DNA of 64,000 nucleotides from Georgenia_A wangjunii (GCF_036421915.1 NZ_JAZGOM010000011.1), one strand, 5' to 3'; shown: positions 1 through 8,631, counted from the stretch's first letter. A program made the numbers and translations. Notes: generated from the sequence alone by a model not told the origin.

Positions 1-39
1 TCCCGGGGCCGCCCTGGCCGGTGGTTCCCGAGGCCCGGC

Positions 40-930
40 TCACCGGCCGGCCCCGCCGGACCGCTCGGCGCGCGCGCGGGGGCGCGGCGTGAGAGCGGCG
101 GCAGCGATCCGCGCCTTGACGGGGCCAGGCACCCGGACCCGGGTCCGGGTGAGCTCGGTCGCGGGCGTGTCGCGCAGCCGGCGGGCGAGCTCGGCGAAGA
201 GCCCGTGAGCCACGCGCACGGCGCGCGCGCTCGTGGGCGGCAGGGCCTCCATCCCCGTGGCGGCGAGGACGAGGTCGGCGTCGATGTCCGCGAGGATGCG
301 CTCCTTGTCCGCCTCGGTGAAGGCCCGCAGGTCCACCCCGGGGAAGTAGCTGCGGCCCAGGCGCTCGCCGTCGTCGGCGAGGTCACGAAGGAAGTTGATC
401 TTCTGGAACGCGGCCCCCAGTGCCTGGGCGGACGGCGCGAGCTGGGCGTACCGCTCCTCGCGCCGGAAGGCCGGTTCGCCGGAGAGGAACACCCGCAGGC
501 TCATGAGGCCGACCACCTCGGCGGAACCGTAGACGTAGGTCGCGAAGCTCTCGGCGTCGTGGTCCGCGCGGTCGAGGTCCATGCGCATCGAGGCGAAGAA
601 GGGGGTGAAGAGATCGGCGCCGATGCCGACCTGCCGGGCGGTGAGGGCGAACGCGTGGACGAGGACGTTCGTGCTGTAGCCCGTTGCCACCGCGCTGACG
701 ACGTCCTCCTCGAGCAGGTCGAGGGCGCGCCGGCGGTCGCCCCCGGCCTCGGCGGCGGCCCCGTCGACCACCTCGTCGGCGAGGCGGACGAGGCCGTAGA
801 CGTTGCGGATGTGGGTGCGCTGGACGGTGGGGAGGGTCCGCGTCGCGAGGCCGAAGCTCGTCGAGTACGCCCGCACGACGGCGTCCGCGCAGCGTTGCGC
901 GAGCGCGTCGTAGATGCCGAGCCGGGTCAT
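40..930 (-). CDS. crtB: Phytoene synthase (squalene/phytoene synthase family)
   Basis: Condenses two geranylgeranyl diphosphates to phytoene, the first committed carotenoid step, at the cytoplasmic membrane face. The protein shows the first aspartate-rich motif DEVVD and the second motif NFLRDLADD about 125 residues later, both binding Mg-diphosphate, with the family's YCxxVA-like N-terminus replaced by YSTSFGLATR. Its 296 aa are normal for the family. I start at the ATG at 930 because GAGGA lies 7 nt upstream; an in-frame GTG at 963 has no ribosome site. The gene runs toward the left window edge, where a crtI-like desaturase might follow but cannot be seen. It is divergent from a glycosyltransferase, and ACTCA-N6-TGAGT at 1002-1017 may be a shared operator. 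Squalene synthase is the main alternative. Confidence 0.88.
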   Translation of the reverse strand: MTRLGIYDALAQRCADAVVRAYSTSFGLATRTLPTVQRTHIRNVYGLVRLADEVVDGAAAEAGGDRRRALDLLEEDVVSAVATGYSTNVLVHAFALTARQVGIGADLFTPFFASMRMDLDRADHDAESFATYVYGSAEVVGLMSLRVFLSGEPAFRREERYAQLAPSAQALGAAFQKINFLRDLADDGERLGRSYFPGVDLRAFTEADKERILADIDADLVLAATGMEALPPTSARAVRVAHGLFAELARRLRDTPATELTRTRVRVPGPVKARIAAAALTPRPRARAERSGGAGR

Positions 931-1077
931 CACCGCGTCCTCGGGCGGCCCGGCCCCGGGCACCGGTGCGCCCGTGCGCGGGCCGTGGCGACTTCGGAGA
1001 TACTCACCGTGCTGAGTGTAGAGATCGGACGCCCGGGCGCTACCGGCGCGGCGGGCGGGACGTCACGGGGGAGGGCT

Positions 1078-1803
1078 GTGCTCACACTGTCGGTCGTCAT
1101 CCCCGTCCGGGACGACGCGGTGGCGCTGGAGCGGTGCCTGCGCGCCCTCGGCGCCCAGGGCCATGCCCCGCTCGAGGTCGTCGTCGTCGACAACGCGTCG
1201 ACCGACGGCAGCGCCGCCGTCGCCCTCCGGTACGGGGCGCGCGTCGTCCCCGAGCCGCGCGTGGGGATCCCCGCGGCCGCCGCCACCGGCTACGACGCCG
1301 CCCGCGGGGACGTCATCGTGCGCTGCGACGCGGACTCCGTCCCGCCGTCGGACTGGCTGTGGCGTATCCACCGCACCTTCACCGCCGAGCCCGGCCTGGT
1401 GGCGCTCACGGGGACCGGCACCTTCTACGACCTGCCGCCGCTGCGGTCGCGCGTGCTCACCGCGCTCTACCTGGGTTCTTTCTACGCCGCGACCCATCTC
1501 GCGCTCGGGCACACCCCGCTGTGGGGGTCGAACATGGCGTTGCGCGCCTCCTGCTGGTGGCGGGTCCGCGACGCCGTGCACCGCGACGACCCCGAGCTCC
1601 ACGACGACATCGACCTCGCCTTCCAGCTCGCGCCGCACGACCGTGCGCGCTACGACCGGACGTTGAGCGTCGGGGTGTCCGCCCGTTCGCTCGACCTCCG
1701 GGCCATGCCCCGCCGCTTCCGGCGAGCCGGGCGCACCCTCGCGCTCAACTGGCGCACCGCGCCCCCGTGGGAGCGGTGGGCCAGACGATGGCGGCCGGCG
1801 TGA
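1078..1803 (+). CDS. Family 2 glycosyltransferase
   Basis: Predicted GT-A fold transferase using a nucleotide sugar. The start LTLSVVIPVRDD, the VVVVDNASTDGS segment and the CDADSVPP metal motif are classic GT2 features, followed by an EDxDLA-like segment (DDIDLAFQL). There is no transmembrane segment in its 241 aa, so it is cytosolic or peripheral. The GTG at 1078 follows a GGGGGAGGG ribosome site; longer frames upstream lack one. It lies divergent from crtB and its end overlaps the membrane protein gene by GTGA, so the two are probably co-translated. Carotenoid glycosylation is a reasonable guess from position but nothing in the sequence proves the acceptor. Confidence 0.8.
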   Translation: MLTLSVVIPVRDDAVALERCLRALGAQGHAPLEVVVVDNASTDGSAAVALRYGARVVPEPRVGIPAAAATGYDAARGDVIVRCDADSVPPSDWLWRIHRTFTAEPGLVALTGTGTFYDLPPLRSRVLTALYLGSFYAATHLALGHTPLWGSNMALRASCWWRVRDAVHRDDPELHDDIDLAFQLAPHDRARYDRTLSVGVSARSLDLRAMPRRFRRAGRTLALNWRTAPPWERWARRWRPA

Positions 1804-2399
1804 CCCGGCCGTTCGCCCTCGCCGCCGACGGCGCGCGGCTCGTCGGGGTCGGCAGCGTCGTCGTCGCGCTCATCAGCTTCGACGGGATCGCCGTGGCCGT
1901 CTTCGCGCTCGTCCTCCTCGGCCTCGTGCTCGCCCGCGTCATCTCCCTGACGCCGGGCCTCGACCTCGCCGTCGGCGCGAGTGTCCTCGTGGCCGGCTGG
2001 AGCAGCGTCCTCGGGCTCTACGAGGCCATCGGCTGGTGGGACCTGGCCGTCCACCTCCTGTGCACCGGCGCGATTGCGGCCCTCGCCGTCGCGGTGAGCG
2101 CGCGCACCCTCGGCATGCCGCCGCCCCCCGGCTCGCCGGGCTGGCGCACCGGCGTGGTCGTGCTCGCCACAACGGCCGGACTGGCCCTCAGCGTGCTCTG
2201 GGAGATGGGTGAATGGGCAGGTCACACCTATCTCGACAGCTCCATCAACGTCGGTTATGCCGATACCCTCTCCGACCTTGCGGCGGGTGGGCTCGGGGCG
2301 GCCGTGGCCGGTGCAGTAATTGCCGCCCGCGGTTCTCTTCCCGTCCGCGCGCGACCACGACCGCCGGTGCGCGCCGAGGCCCGTTCGACCGGCTCTTGA
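1800..2399 (+). CDS. DUF2238/YjdF-like integral membrane protein
   Basis: A 199-aa polytopic membrane protein with about five hydrophobic segments. The C-terminal half carries LWEMGEWAGHTY and YADTLSDLAAGGLGA, which resemble the conserved WEifEW and DTisDL blocks of the DUF2238 (YjdF) family; its molecular function is unknown. The GTG at 1800 overlaps the stop of the glycosyltransferase (GTGA), and an ATG at 1788 is the alternative start. The overlap implies translational coupling and perhaps a joint role with the transferase at the membrane. The 280 nt that follow (2400-2678) are less GC-rich than the surroundings and hold no gene I can support. Confidence 0.6.
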   Translation: MTRPFALAADGARLVGVGSVVVALISFDGIAVAVFALVLLGLVLARVISLTPGLDLAVGASVLVAGWSSVLGLYEAIGWWDLAVHLLCTGAIAALAVAVSARTLGMPPPPGSPGWRTGVVVLATTAGLALSVLWEMGEWAGHTYLDSSINVGYADTLSDLAAGGLGAAVAGAVIAARGSLPVRARPRPPVRAEARSTGS

Positions 2400-2666
2400 T
2401 GCGGCACCCAGGTTCGTGGTGTATCGCGTCGGCGCCCGGGCGCGTTTTGCGCGCGGCGCACGAAATCCCGGTTGCACGGCACGTAAATCGACAAATGACT
2501 ATGAACGTGCCCGTGCGCGCGTCGCCGCACCCCGCCGGGACGGGGCTGCGCCACGGACGAGAACCCTCGGGTGCGGGGCAGGCGGGCGGGGACGGGAAGC
2601 GTTGCCGGATGCGGCTGGCGGGCTGAAGCGGTTCCCCTTCGGCCGGGGTGCGGGTCAGGCGGCGCG

Positions 2667-2681
2667 TACGATAGCGAGGTG
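2667..2681 (+). promoter_or_regulatory. Leaderless promoter -10 box before the 51-aa protein
   Basis: TACGAT at 2667-2672 is a good actinobacterial -10 box. Six bases separate it from the GTG at 2679, so transcription should begin at or next to the start codon. No ribosome site is present. Confidence 0.5.
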
Positions 2682-2834
2682 GACAACCTCGTTGCGCTCG
2701 TCCCGTCCCTCGGGGTCGGCATTCTCTTCTTCTTCGCTATGCGCGCCATCGTGCACGCCGATCGGAGGGAACGTGAGGCCGTCCGTCGCGCGGAAGCAGA
2801 AGAGGCGCGTTCGCGCGTGCCGCGTGACAATTAG
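2679..2834 (+). CDS. Small single-pass membrane protein (51 aa)
   Basis: A 51-aa protein with a hydrophobic N-terminal helix (VPSLGVGILFFFAMRAIV, about residues 8-25) followed by a charged tail rich in Arg, Glu and Ala (DRREREAVRRAEAEEAR). It looks like a short conserved actinobacterial membrane protein often seen beside lsr2, but I know no function. The GTG is chosen because TACGAT lies exactly six bases upstream and no Shine-Dalgarno is present, the pattern of a leaderless message. Longer in-frame starts upstream read through sequence without coding character. Confidence 0.55.
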   Translation: MDNLVALVPSLGVGILFFFAMRAIVHADRREREAVRRAEAEEARSRVPRDN

Positions 2835-2935
2835 CGCCCGAGCATTTAGGCTCATGCTCGATCGCTAATCTGACGGGATTGGAAGGTTGCATGAAGGTCC
2901 CGCCGGTGAGGCACACCACAGGAAAGAGGAAGAGC

Positions 2936-3268
2936 ATGGCGCAAAAGGTCCAGGTCACACTTGTCGATGACATCGACGGTACGAAGGCGGACGAGACCAT
3001 CTCCTTCAGCCTCGACGGAGCCTCCTACGAGATCGACCTGACCCGCGAGCACGCCACGGCGCTGCGCGAGTCCTTCGCCGAGTGGATCGGCCACGCCCGG
3101 CGCTCGGGCGGGCGCAAGGCCCCGGCTCGTCGTCGCTCCACCGGCGGCGGCGCCACGGACTCTGACGCGGGCAAGATCCGCGAGTGGGCCCGTGCGAACG
3201 GCTACACCGTCTCCGAGCGGGGCCGTATCTCGGCCGAGGTCCGTGAGGCGTACGCGAAGGCGAACTGA
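2936..3268 (+). CDS. lsr2: Lsr2, H-NS-like nucleoid-associated protein
   Basis: Bridges DNA and silences AT-rich, often foreign genes. The 110-aa protein has the family N-terminal dimerisation region (AQKVQVTLVDDIDG, then ETISFSLDG and YEIDL) and a C-terminal DNA-binding domain ending in IREWARANGY and the minor-groove RGR motif at residues 95-97. GGAAAGAGGA five bases before the ATG at 2936 is a strong ribosome site, which excludes the in-frame ATG 57 nt upstream. It is monocistronic, with a strong hairpin after it. Confidence 0.95.
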   Translation: MAQKVQVTLVDDIDGTKADETISFSLDGASYEIDLTREHATALRESFAEWIGHARRSGGRKAPARRRSTGGGATDSDAGKIREWARANGYTVSERGRISAEVREAYAKAN

Positions 3269-3296
3269 CGCAGTAACAGCTCTGAGCACGCCCGGG

Positions 3297-3327
3297 CGGC
3301 CGGGGTCCCATGACGGGGCCCCGGCCG
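3297..3327 (+). terminator. Rho-independent-like hairpin after lsr2
   Basis: A 13-bp GC-rich stem (3297-3309 with 3315-3327, one G-T pair) closes on a 5-nt loop 28 bases after the lsr2 stop. No T-tract follows, as is usual in actinobacteria. Confidence 0.6.
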
Positions 3328-3449
3328 TCGGTGCGTGAGGGGCGGGCCGGGCGGGACGCAGAGGTGCCGGCTTGGCTGCCGCGCCGACGATCGGCTCGTG
3401 CTCCGAACGTCCCCGTGCCCTCTCGGGGGGATGCGGCAAGATAGGTGCC

Positions 3450-4187
3450 ATGACCTACACCCTCGTACTGCTCCGCCACGGCGAGAGCGAATGGAACGCG
3501 AAGAACCTCTTCACCGGATGGGTGGACGTCCCACTCTCGGAGAAGGGCACCGAGGAGGCCAAGCGCGCCGGTCAGCTGCTCATGGACGCGGGGATCAGCC
3601 CGGACGTCCTGCACACGTCGCTGCTGCGCCGGGCCATCTCGACGGCGAACCTCGCGCTCGACGCCGCGGACCTGCACTGGCTGCCCGTCAAGCGCCACTG
3701 GCGCCTCAACGAGCGCCACTACGGCGCGCTGCAGGGCAAGAACAAGAAGGAGATCCGCGACGAGTACGGCGAGGAGCAGTTCATGCTCTGGCGCCGCTCC
3801 TACGACGTCCCGCCGCCCCCCATCGAGCCGGGGTCCGAGTTCTCGCAGGACGCCGATCCCCGCTATGCGGGGGAGCCGATCCCGGCGAGCGAGTGCCTCA
3901 AGGACGTCCTCGACCGCGCGCTTCCCTACTGGGACGCCGAGATCGTCCCGGACCTCAAGGCCGGCAAGACCGTCCTCGTCGCGGCGCACGGAAACTCGCT
4001 GCGCGCGATCATCAAGCACCTCGACAACATCGACGACGACACGATCTCCGGGCTCAACGTCCCCACGGGCATCCCGCTGCTCTACGAGCTCGACGAGGAC
4101 CTGCGCCCCACGACCCCCGGTGGCCGCTACCTCGACCCCGAGGCCGCGGAGGCCGCCATCAACGCCGTGGCGAACCAGGGCAAGTAA
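3450..4187 (+). CDS. gpmA: 2,3-bisphosphoglycerate-dependent phosphoglycerate mutase
   Basis: Interconverts 3- and 2-phosphoglycerate in glycolysis and gluconeogenesis. The N-terminus has the phosphohistidine motif LLRHGESEWN (His10), followed by NLFTGWVDVPLSEKG, the block NERHYGALQGKNK with its catalytic glutamate (as ...ALQG), and the second histidine in VAAHGNSLRA. The 245 aa match the cofactor-dependent family exactly. CAAGAT at 3437-3442 lies 7 nt before the ATG and no ribosome site is seen, so a leaderless transcript is likely. A perfect hairpin follows and phoU converges from the other side. Confidence 0.95.
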   Translation: MTYTLVLLRHGESEWNAKNLFTGWVDVPLSEKGTEEAKRAGQLLMDAGISPDVLHTSLLRRAISTANLALDAADLHWLPVKRHWRLNERHYGALQGKNKKEIRDEYGEEQFMLWRRSYDVPPPPIEPGSEFSQDADPRYAGEPIPASECLKDVLDRALPYWDAEIVPDLKAGKTVLVAAHGNSLRAIIKHLDNIDDDTISGLNVPTGIPLLYELDEDLRPTTPGGRYLDPEAAEAAINAVANQGK

Positions 4188-4202
4188 CCGTCTGTACACG
4201 AC

Positions 4203-4236
4203 CGACGGCCCCGCGGAGAGATCCGCGGGGCCGTCG
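4203..4236 (+). terminator. Intrinsic-type terminator between gpmA and phoU
   Basis: A 15-bp perfect stem (4203-4217 with 4222-4236) capped by a GAGA tetraloop sits 15 bases after the gpmA stop. It can serve both convergent genes. A T-tract is missing. Confidence 0.7.
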
Positions 4237-4285
4237 CTGCGTCTACGGCTGCAGGAGCGGGCGTGCCGCCTCCCGCAGCGCGGGT

Positions 4286-4948
4286 TCAGCTGTCGTAGGC
4301 GACTGAGTTGCTGAGGTCCCCGGTGACGAGGAAGGAGATGCGCCGCGCGACCGAGACGCCGTGGTCGCCGAACCGCTCGAAGTAGCGGCCGAGGAGCACG
4401 CCGTCGATGAGCTCCTGCTTCGTCATCTCTGTCGCCGGGTCGAGCATGATCCGGAACGTCTCGCGGTGGAGGTTGTCGAGGGCGTCGTCGTCGCGCTCGA
4501 CCCCGGCGGCCTGGGCGAGGTCGCGGGTGCCGAGCAGCTCGGTGACCTGCAGTGCCACCTTCGTGGCCGCCTCACCCATCTGGTCGAAGATCTCGGCCAT
4601 GTCCGCGCTCGGCGCGGTCTCGGGGTAGCGGCCCCGCGCGATGTAGGCGATGTGGCGGGCGAGGTCGCCCATCCGCTCGAGCGTCGCCGAGAGCCGGAGC
4701 GCGGTCACGACGACGCGCAGGTCGGTCGCCACCGGCTGCTGGCGCGCCAGGAGGGAGACGCACTGCTCGTCCAGGGTCCGCTCGATCTCGTCGATCTGCT
4801 CGTCGGCCTGGATGACCTGCTCCGCCAGCTCGAGGTCCGCCGTGCGCAGCGCCGTGGAGGCGCTGCTGATCGCGTGGTGGACGAGTCGACTCATCTGCTG
4901 GAGGTCCTCGCCGATCTGCTCCAGCTCCTGCTTGAAGATCTGCCGCAC
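4286..4948 (-). CDS. phoU: PhoU, phosphate signalling regulator
   Basis: PhoU couples the Pst phosphate importer to the SenX3/PhoR-type sensor kinase and keeps the system off when phosphate is plentiful. The 220-aa all-helical protein shows two PhoU repeats, with ERMGDLARHIAYIARGR at the end of the first and YFERFGDHGVSVARR at the end of the second, both carrying the conserved E/DxxxD metal-cluster residues. The GTG at 4948 has AAGGAG 8 nt upstream. It is divergent from senX3-regX3 across about 150 bp that hold GTTCCAC repeats, an arrangement common in actinobacteria. pstCAB is not in the window. Confidence 0.93.
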   Translation of the reverse strand: MRQIFKQELEQIGEDLQQMSRLVHHAISSASTALRTADLELAEQVIQADEQIDEIERTLDEQCVSLLARQQPVATDLRVVVTALRLSATLERMGDLARHIAYIARGRYPETAPSADMAEIFDQMGEAATKVALQVTELLGTRDLAQAAGVERDDDALDNLHRETFRIMLDPATEMTKQELIDGVLLGRYFERFGDHGVSVARRISFLVTGDLSNSVAYDS

Positions 4949-4981
4949 CGGTGCGCTCCTTGCTGCTCGTCCGCGTGGCCT

Positions 4982-5019
4982 GTTCCACCTCCACCGTAAC
5001 GTTCCACAGGTTGATGAAC
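4982..5019. promoter_or_regulatory. Possible PHO box (GTTCCAC repeats)
   Basis: GTTCCAC occurs at 4982-4988 and again at 5001-5007, followed by GTTGATGAAC, in the divergent phoU/senX3 gap. GTTC-type repeats are the known recognition unit of PhoP/RegX3 regulators. The 19-nt period differs from the usual 11, so this is tentative. Confidence 0.3.
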
Positions 5020-5102
5020 GAGCGGTGACGTGCGGGCGAACGTCCGGGGATCGCCGTGGTCGTCGGTACATACCCGCCGCGCGGACCCTTACCCTCGCAA
5101 GT

Positions 5103-6308
5103 GTGAACGGTTCATGGCCGCTCGTGCTCGCGGCGCTGGTCGGGCTCCTCCTCGGTGCCGGAGCGATGGTGCTGCTCCGCCGCCGGGCGGACGCGCGGGC
5201 CACGCCGCAGGCGCCGGACGGTCCCGTCAGCGCGGACGCCGACGCGGTGCTGCGCGCCCTGCGCTCGAGCGTCGTCCTCCTCGACGAGGACGACGCCGCG
5301 CTCCGGGCCAGCCCCTCGGCGTTCGGGCTCGGGCTCGTCCGTGGCGGCTACCTCGCGCCCGGCCCCGTCCTCGACATGGTCGCGCGGGTGCGCCGCTCGG
5401 GCGACGTCGAGGACCGTGAGCTCACCGTCCCACGGGGGCCACTGCCGGGCTCGGGTGTCCTCATCCTCCAGGTCCGCGTCACCCCGCTCGGCGAGGACCG
5501 GGTGCTCGTCGCGGCGGACGACCACACAGCGGCGCGGCGGCTCGACCAGATGCGGCGGGACTTCGTCGCGAACGTCTCCCACGAGCTCAAGACCCCCGTC
5601 GGAGCGATCGCGCTCCTCGCGGAGACGGTCCACGACGCCGCTGACGAGCCGGCCACGGTCAAGCACTTCGCCTCCCGCATGAAGCGCGAGGCGCGCCGTC
5701 TCACGACGCTCGTCCAGGAGATCATCGACCTCTCGCGCCTCCAGGAGCCGGACGCCCTCGTCGACTCGGTGCTCGTCGACATCGACGACGTCGTCATCGA
5801 GGCCGCGGACCGCGTGCGGGTCGAGGCCGAGGCGAACGAGATCGTCCTGACGGTGGGCGGCCAGAAGGGGCTGCGCGTCTACGGCGACCCGGACCTGCTC
5901 ACCACGGCCGTGCGCAACCTCCTCGACAACGCCATCCGGCACTCCCGTCCTGCCACCCGGGTCTCGGTGGGGGTCGTCGGTCGCGACGAGAGCGTGCGCA
6001 TCGCCGTCGTCGACCAGGGCGAGGGGATCTCGAAGGAGAACCAGAGCCGGATCTTCGAGCGGTTCTTCCGGGCGGACCCGGCCCGTGCCCGCAAGACCGG
6101 GGGCTCGGGCCTCGGCCTGAGCATCGTCAAGCACATCGCGGCGGACCACGGCGGCGAGGTGTCCGTGTGGTCGCTGCCCGGCAAGGGCTCGACCTTCACG
6201 CTCACCATCCCGCGAGCCGCGGAGGAGGACGCCGCCGACCTGGCGCCGCCGTCCGCCGGGGCCGAGCCGGCCCAAGCCGTTCCTGAGGACGAAGGAGATC
6301 GACGATGA
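5103..6308 (+). CDS. senX3: SenX3-type phosphate-sensing histidine kinase
   Basis: Membrane sensor kinase that phosphorylates RegX3 during phosphate limitation. The 401-aa protein has a single N-terminal membrane helix (about residues 6-24), a degenerate PAS-like region to about residue 140, the H-box FVANVSHELKTPVGAI with His160, the N-box NLLDNAIRHS, the G1 box VVDQGEGI and the G2 box GGSGLGLSIVKHI. TACCCT at 5090-5095 lies 7 nt before the GTG at 5103, so the message may be leaderless. The stop overlaps the regX3 start by ATGA. Gene order and divergence from phoU support the assignment over other HPK1 kinases. Confidence 0.93.
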   Translation: MNGSWPLVLAALVGLLLGAGAMVLLRRRADARATPQAPDGPVSADADAVLRALRSSVVLLDEDDAALRASPSAFGLGLVRGGYLAPGPVLDMVARVRRSGDVEDRELTVPRGPLPGSGVLILQVRVTPLGEDRVLVAADDHTAARRLDQMRRDFVANVSHELKTPVGAIALLAETVHDAADEPATVKHFASRMKREARRLTTLVQEIIDLSRLQEPDALVDSVLVDIDDVVIEAADRVRVEAEANEIVLTVGGQKGLRVYGDPDLLTTAVRNLLDNAIRHSRPATRVSVGVVGRDESVRIAVVDQGEGISKENQSRIFERFFRADPARARKTGGSGLGLSIVKHIAADHGGEVSVWSLPGKGSTFTLTIPRAAEEDAADLAPPSAGAEPAQAVPEDEGDRR

Positions 6309-6994
6309 CCACCATCCTGCTGGTCGAGGACGAGGAGTCCTACCGCGAGCCGCTGACGTTCCAGCTCGAGCGCGACGGGTTCGACGTCGTCGCCGTCGAC
6401 GACGGGCTCGCGGCGCTCGTCGCCTACGACCGGTCCGGCCCGGACCTCGTCCTCCTCGACGTCATGCTCCCCGGGATGTCCGGCACCGAGGTGTGCCGCG
6501 CCCTGCGCACGCGGGGGAACGTGCCGGTCATCATGCTCACCGCGAAGGACAGTGAGATCGACAAGGTCGTCGGGCTCGAGCTCGGCGCGGACGACTACGT
6601 GACGAAGCCCTACTCCTACCGCGAGCTCGTGGCGCGGGTCCGTGCCGTCCTGCGGCGCGGGAGCAGCGAGGAGGCGGGCGGGGAGACCGGCCAGCTCGTC
6701 GTCGGCGACATCCGTATGGACGTCAACCGGCACGAGGTGGAGGTCGGCGGGAGGCCCGTACCGATGCCGCTGCGGGAGTTCGAGCTGCTCGAGGTGTTCC
6801 TGCGCAACCCCGACCACGTCCTCACCCGCGGCCAGCTCATCGAACGGGTCTGGGGCGCGGACTACGTCGGGGACACGAAGACCCTCGACGTCCACGTCAA
6901 ACGCCTGCGCGCGAAGATCGAGGCCGAGCCGTCGAGCCCGACGCTCCTGCTCACGGTGCGCGGGCTCGGCTACCGGCTCGTCACCCCCGCGTAG
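6305..6994 (+). CDS. regX3: RegX3-type response regulator (OmpR/PhoB family)
   Basis: Two-domain transcription factor that activates phosphate-starvation genes. The receiver domain (1-120) has the acidic pair in VEDEES, phosphoacceptor Asp52 in LVLLDVMLPG, the TAKD switch threonine and the lysine in YVTKPYS. The C-terminal winged helix (about 130-229) shows PLREFELLEVFL, GADYVGDTKTLDVHVKRLR and VRGLGYRL. Length 229 aa is standard. It is translationally coupled to senX3 and is the probable regulator of pstS just downstream. Confidence 0.94.
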   Translation: MTTILLVEDEESYREPLTFQLERDGFDVVAVDDGLAALVAYDRSGPDLVLLDVMLPGMSGTEVCRALRTRGNVPVIMLTAKDSEIDKVVGLELGADDYVTKPYSYRELVARVRAVLRRGSSEEAGGETGQLVVGDIRMDVNRHEVEVGGRPVPMPLREFELLEVFLRNPDHVLTRGQLIERVWGADYVGDTKTLDVHVKRLRAKIEAEPSSPTLLLTVRGLGYRLVTPA

Positions 6995-7023
6995 CCGCGG
7001 TGGGGCCGGGTGCCCCTCGACGC

Positions 7024-7046
7024 TAGCCTGGCGTCTGGACCAGGCT
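7024..7046 (+). promoter_or_regulatory. pstS promoter -10 box and inverted repeat
   Basis: TAGCCT at 7024-7029 is a fitting -10 box. The perfect inverted repeat AGCCTGG (7025-7031) / CCAGGCT (7040-7046) overlaps it and runs into the short leader. It could be an operator or a 5' hairpin of the pstS message. Confidence 0.4.
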
Positions 7047-7064
7047 GGACGACGAGGGGAACCC

Positions 7065-8153
7065 ATGAGCGAGAAGCGCGCCGGCACCCGGCGGCTGGGT
7101 GCGGTGATGGCGGCGGGGACGGCGGTCCTCGGTCTCGCCTCGTGCGCGTCGGGCACGGCGAGCGTCGCCGGCGCGGGCGCCTCCTCGCAGGAGATCGCGA
7201 TGCAGGCGTGGATGGCCGGCTTCTACGAGCAGAACCCGGACGTCCTCGTCTCCTACGACCCGACGGGATCGGGAGCGGGGCGCGAGATGTTCATCAACGG
7301 TGCCGTGCAGTTCGCCGGGTCCGACGCCGCCCTGGACGACGCCGAGCTCGACGCGGCGACCGAGCGTTGCTCCGGCGGTGACGTCATCGAGCTGCCCCTG
7401 TACATCTCCCCGATCGCCGTCGCGTACAACCTTCCCGACCTCGACGTGCCGCACGTCAATCTCACCCCCGAGGTCATCGCCGCGATCTTCAACGGGGAGG
7501 TCGAGCGCTGGGACGACCCGGCGATCGCCGCGACGAACCCCGGGGTGGCGCTGCCCGACCTCGCCGTCGTCCCCGTCAACCGCTCCGACGATTCGGGCAC
7601 GACGGAGAACTTCACGGAGTACCTCGCGGCCGCCGGGGGAGACGCGTGGCCGCACGAGCCGAGCGGGACGTGGCCGCGCTCGGGCACCCAGTCGGGCGCC
7701 CAGAACGCCGGTGTCGTCTCGACGCTCGAGGGGGCCGCCGGCACCATCGCCTACGTCGACGCCTCCCAGGTCACCGAAGCCCTCGGGACCGTCGCCGTCG
7801 GCGTCGGTGACGAGTTCGTCCCGTTCTCCCCGGAGGCCGCGGCGACCGTCGTCGACGTCTCCCCGCCCGCGGAGGGTGCCACGGACCTGCGGCTGACGAT
7901 CGACCTCGCGCACGACACGGACGAGGCCGGGGCGTACCCGGTCGTCCTCGTCTCCTACACGATCGCCTGCAGCCGCTACGACGAGGAGCAGGCCGAGGGG
8001 ATCGCCGCCCTCCTCACCTACATCGCGAGCGAGGAAGGGCAGGCCCTGGCGGCCCGCCCGGACGTCGCCGGCTCGGCGCCGATCTCGCAGGACCTGCGCG
8101 AGCGGGTCATGGCGGCGGTCGGTCAGATCTCCGCGGCCACCGACGCCGGCTGA
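7065..8153 (+). CDS. pstS: PstS, phosphate-binding lipoprotein
   Basis: Extracytoplasmic phosphate receptor of the Pst ABC importer. The 362-aa protein begins with a lipoprotein signal peptide with lipobox LASC (Cys27). Phosphate-binding signatures are GAGASSQE, YDPTGSGAG, the aspartate in FAGSDAAL, and RSDDSGTTENF. GAGGGGA stands 5-6 nt before the ATG at 7065. The next gene converges, so pstC, pstA and pstB do not follow; the permease set must lie elsewhere or this is an extra receptor. Adjacent senX3-regX3 and phoU make phosphate control very likely. Confidence 0.92.
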   Translation: MSEKRAGTRRLGAVMAAGTAVLGLASCASGTASVAGAGASSQEIAMQAWMAGFYEQNPDVLVSYDPTGSGAGREMFINGAVQFAGSDAALDDAELDAATERCSGGDVIELPLYISPIAVAYNLPDLDVPHVNLTPEVIAAIFNGEVERWDDPAIAATNPGVALPDLAVVPVNRSDDSGTTENFTEYLAAAGGDAWPHEPSGTWPRSGTQSGAQNAGVVSTLEGAAGTIAYVDASQVTEALGTVAVGVGDEFVPFSPEAAATVVDVSPPAEGATDLRLTIDLAHDTDEAGAYPVVLVSYTIACSRYDEEQAEGIAALLTYIASEEGQALAARPDVAGSAPISQDLRERVMAAVGQISAATDAG

Positions 8154-8169
8154 GGCCGGCGCGGGCCCG

Positions 8170-8631
8170 TCAGGGCACGAACTCCGCGTACCCGGACAGG
8201 GTGCCGTCGAGCACGGGGACGGGCGCCGTGACGGCGCCGTGCGTGGCGGTCGAGATCGTCGCCTGCGTCACCGAGCCGGGGGCGTCGGGCACGGCGGCGA
8301 GCTCGACGTCGTCGTCGACGCCGAGGGCGACGCGCTCGCGGGCGGGTACGCGGACGCTCACCCGCTCGTCGGCGACGATGAGCGAGAACTCGACGTCCTC
8401 CGTGGTGTCGTTGACGAGGGCACCGAGCAGGACCCCCTCGGCGCCCTGCTCCTCCGTGAGGATCATGAGGTTCTCGCCGCGGACGAGCTCGGTGACCTCC
8501 ACCCGGATGCCGTCGCTGGCCGAGTACGGCTCCAGCGTCTGGACCGGGGTGCCCAGCGCGCACCCGGTGGTGACGAGCGCCGCGGCGCCGAGGACGGCCG
8601 CGGCGAGCGGGCGGCGGGCGGTGCGGGTCAA
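8170..8631 (-). CDS. Putative lipoprotein of unknown function
   Basis: A 153-aa protein with a short signal peptide ending in the lipobox VTTGC (Cys24), so it is predicted to be anchored outside the membrane. The mature part is a beta-rich domain (GIRVEVTELVRGENLMIL, VSVRVPARERVALG) with no motif I can name; it resembles copper-chaperone-like or DUF lipoproteins found beside carD in related genomes. The TTG start at 8631 is supported by AAGGAG 7 nt upstream and by the sensible signal peptide; longer frames lack one. It converges with pstS with only 16 nt between them. Confidence 0.6.
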   Translation of the reverse strand: MTRTARRPLAAAVLGAAALVTTGCALGTPVQTLEPYSASDGIRVEVTELVRGENLMILTEEQGAEGVLLGALVNDTTEDVEFSLIVADERVSVRVPARERVALGVDDDVELAAVPDAPGSVTQATISTATHGAVTAPVPVLDGTLSGYAEFVP

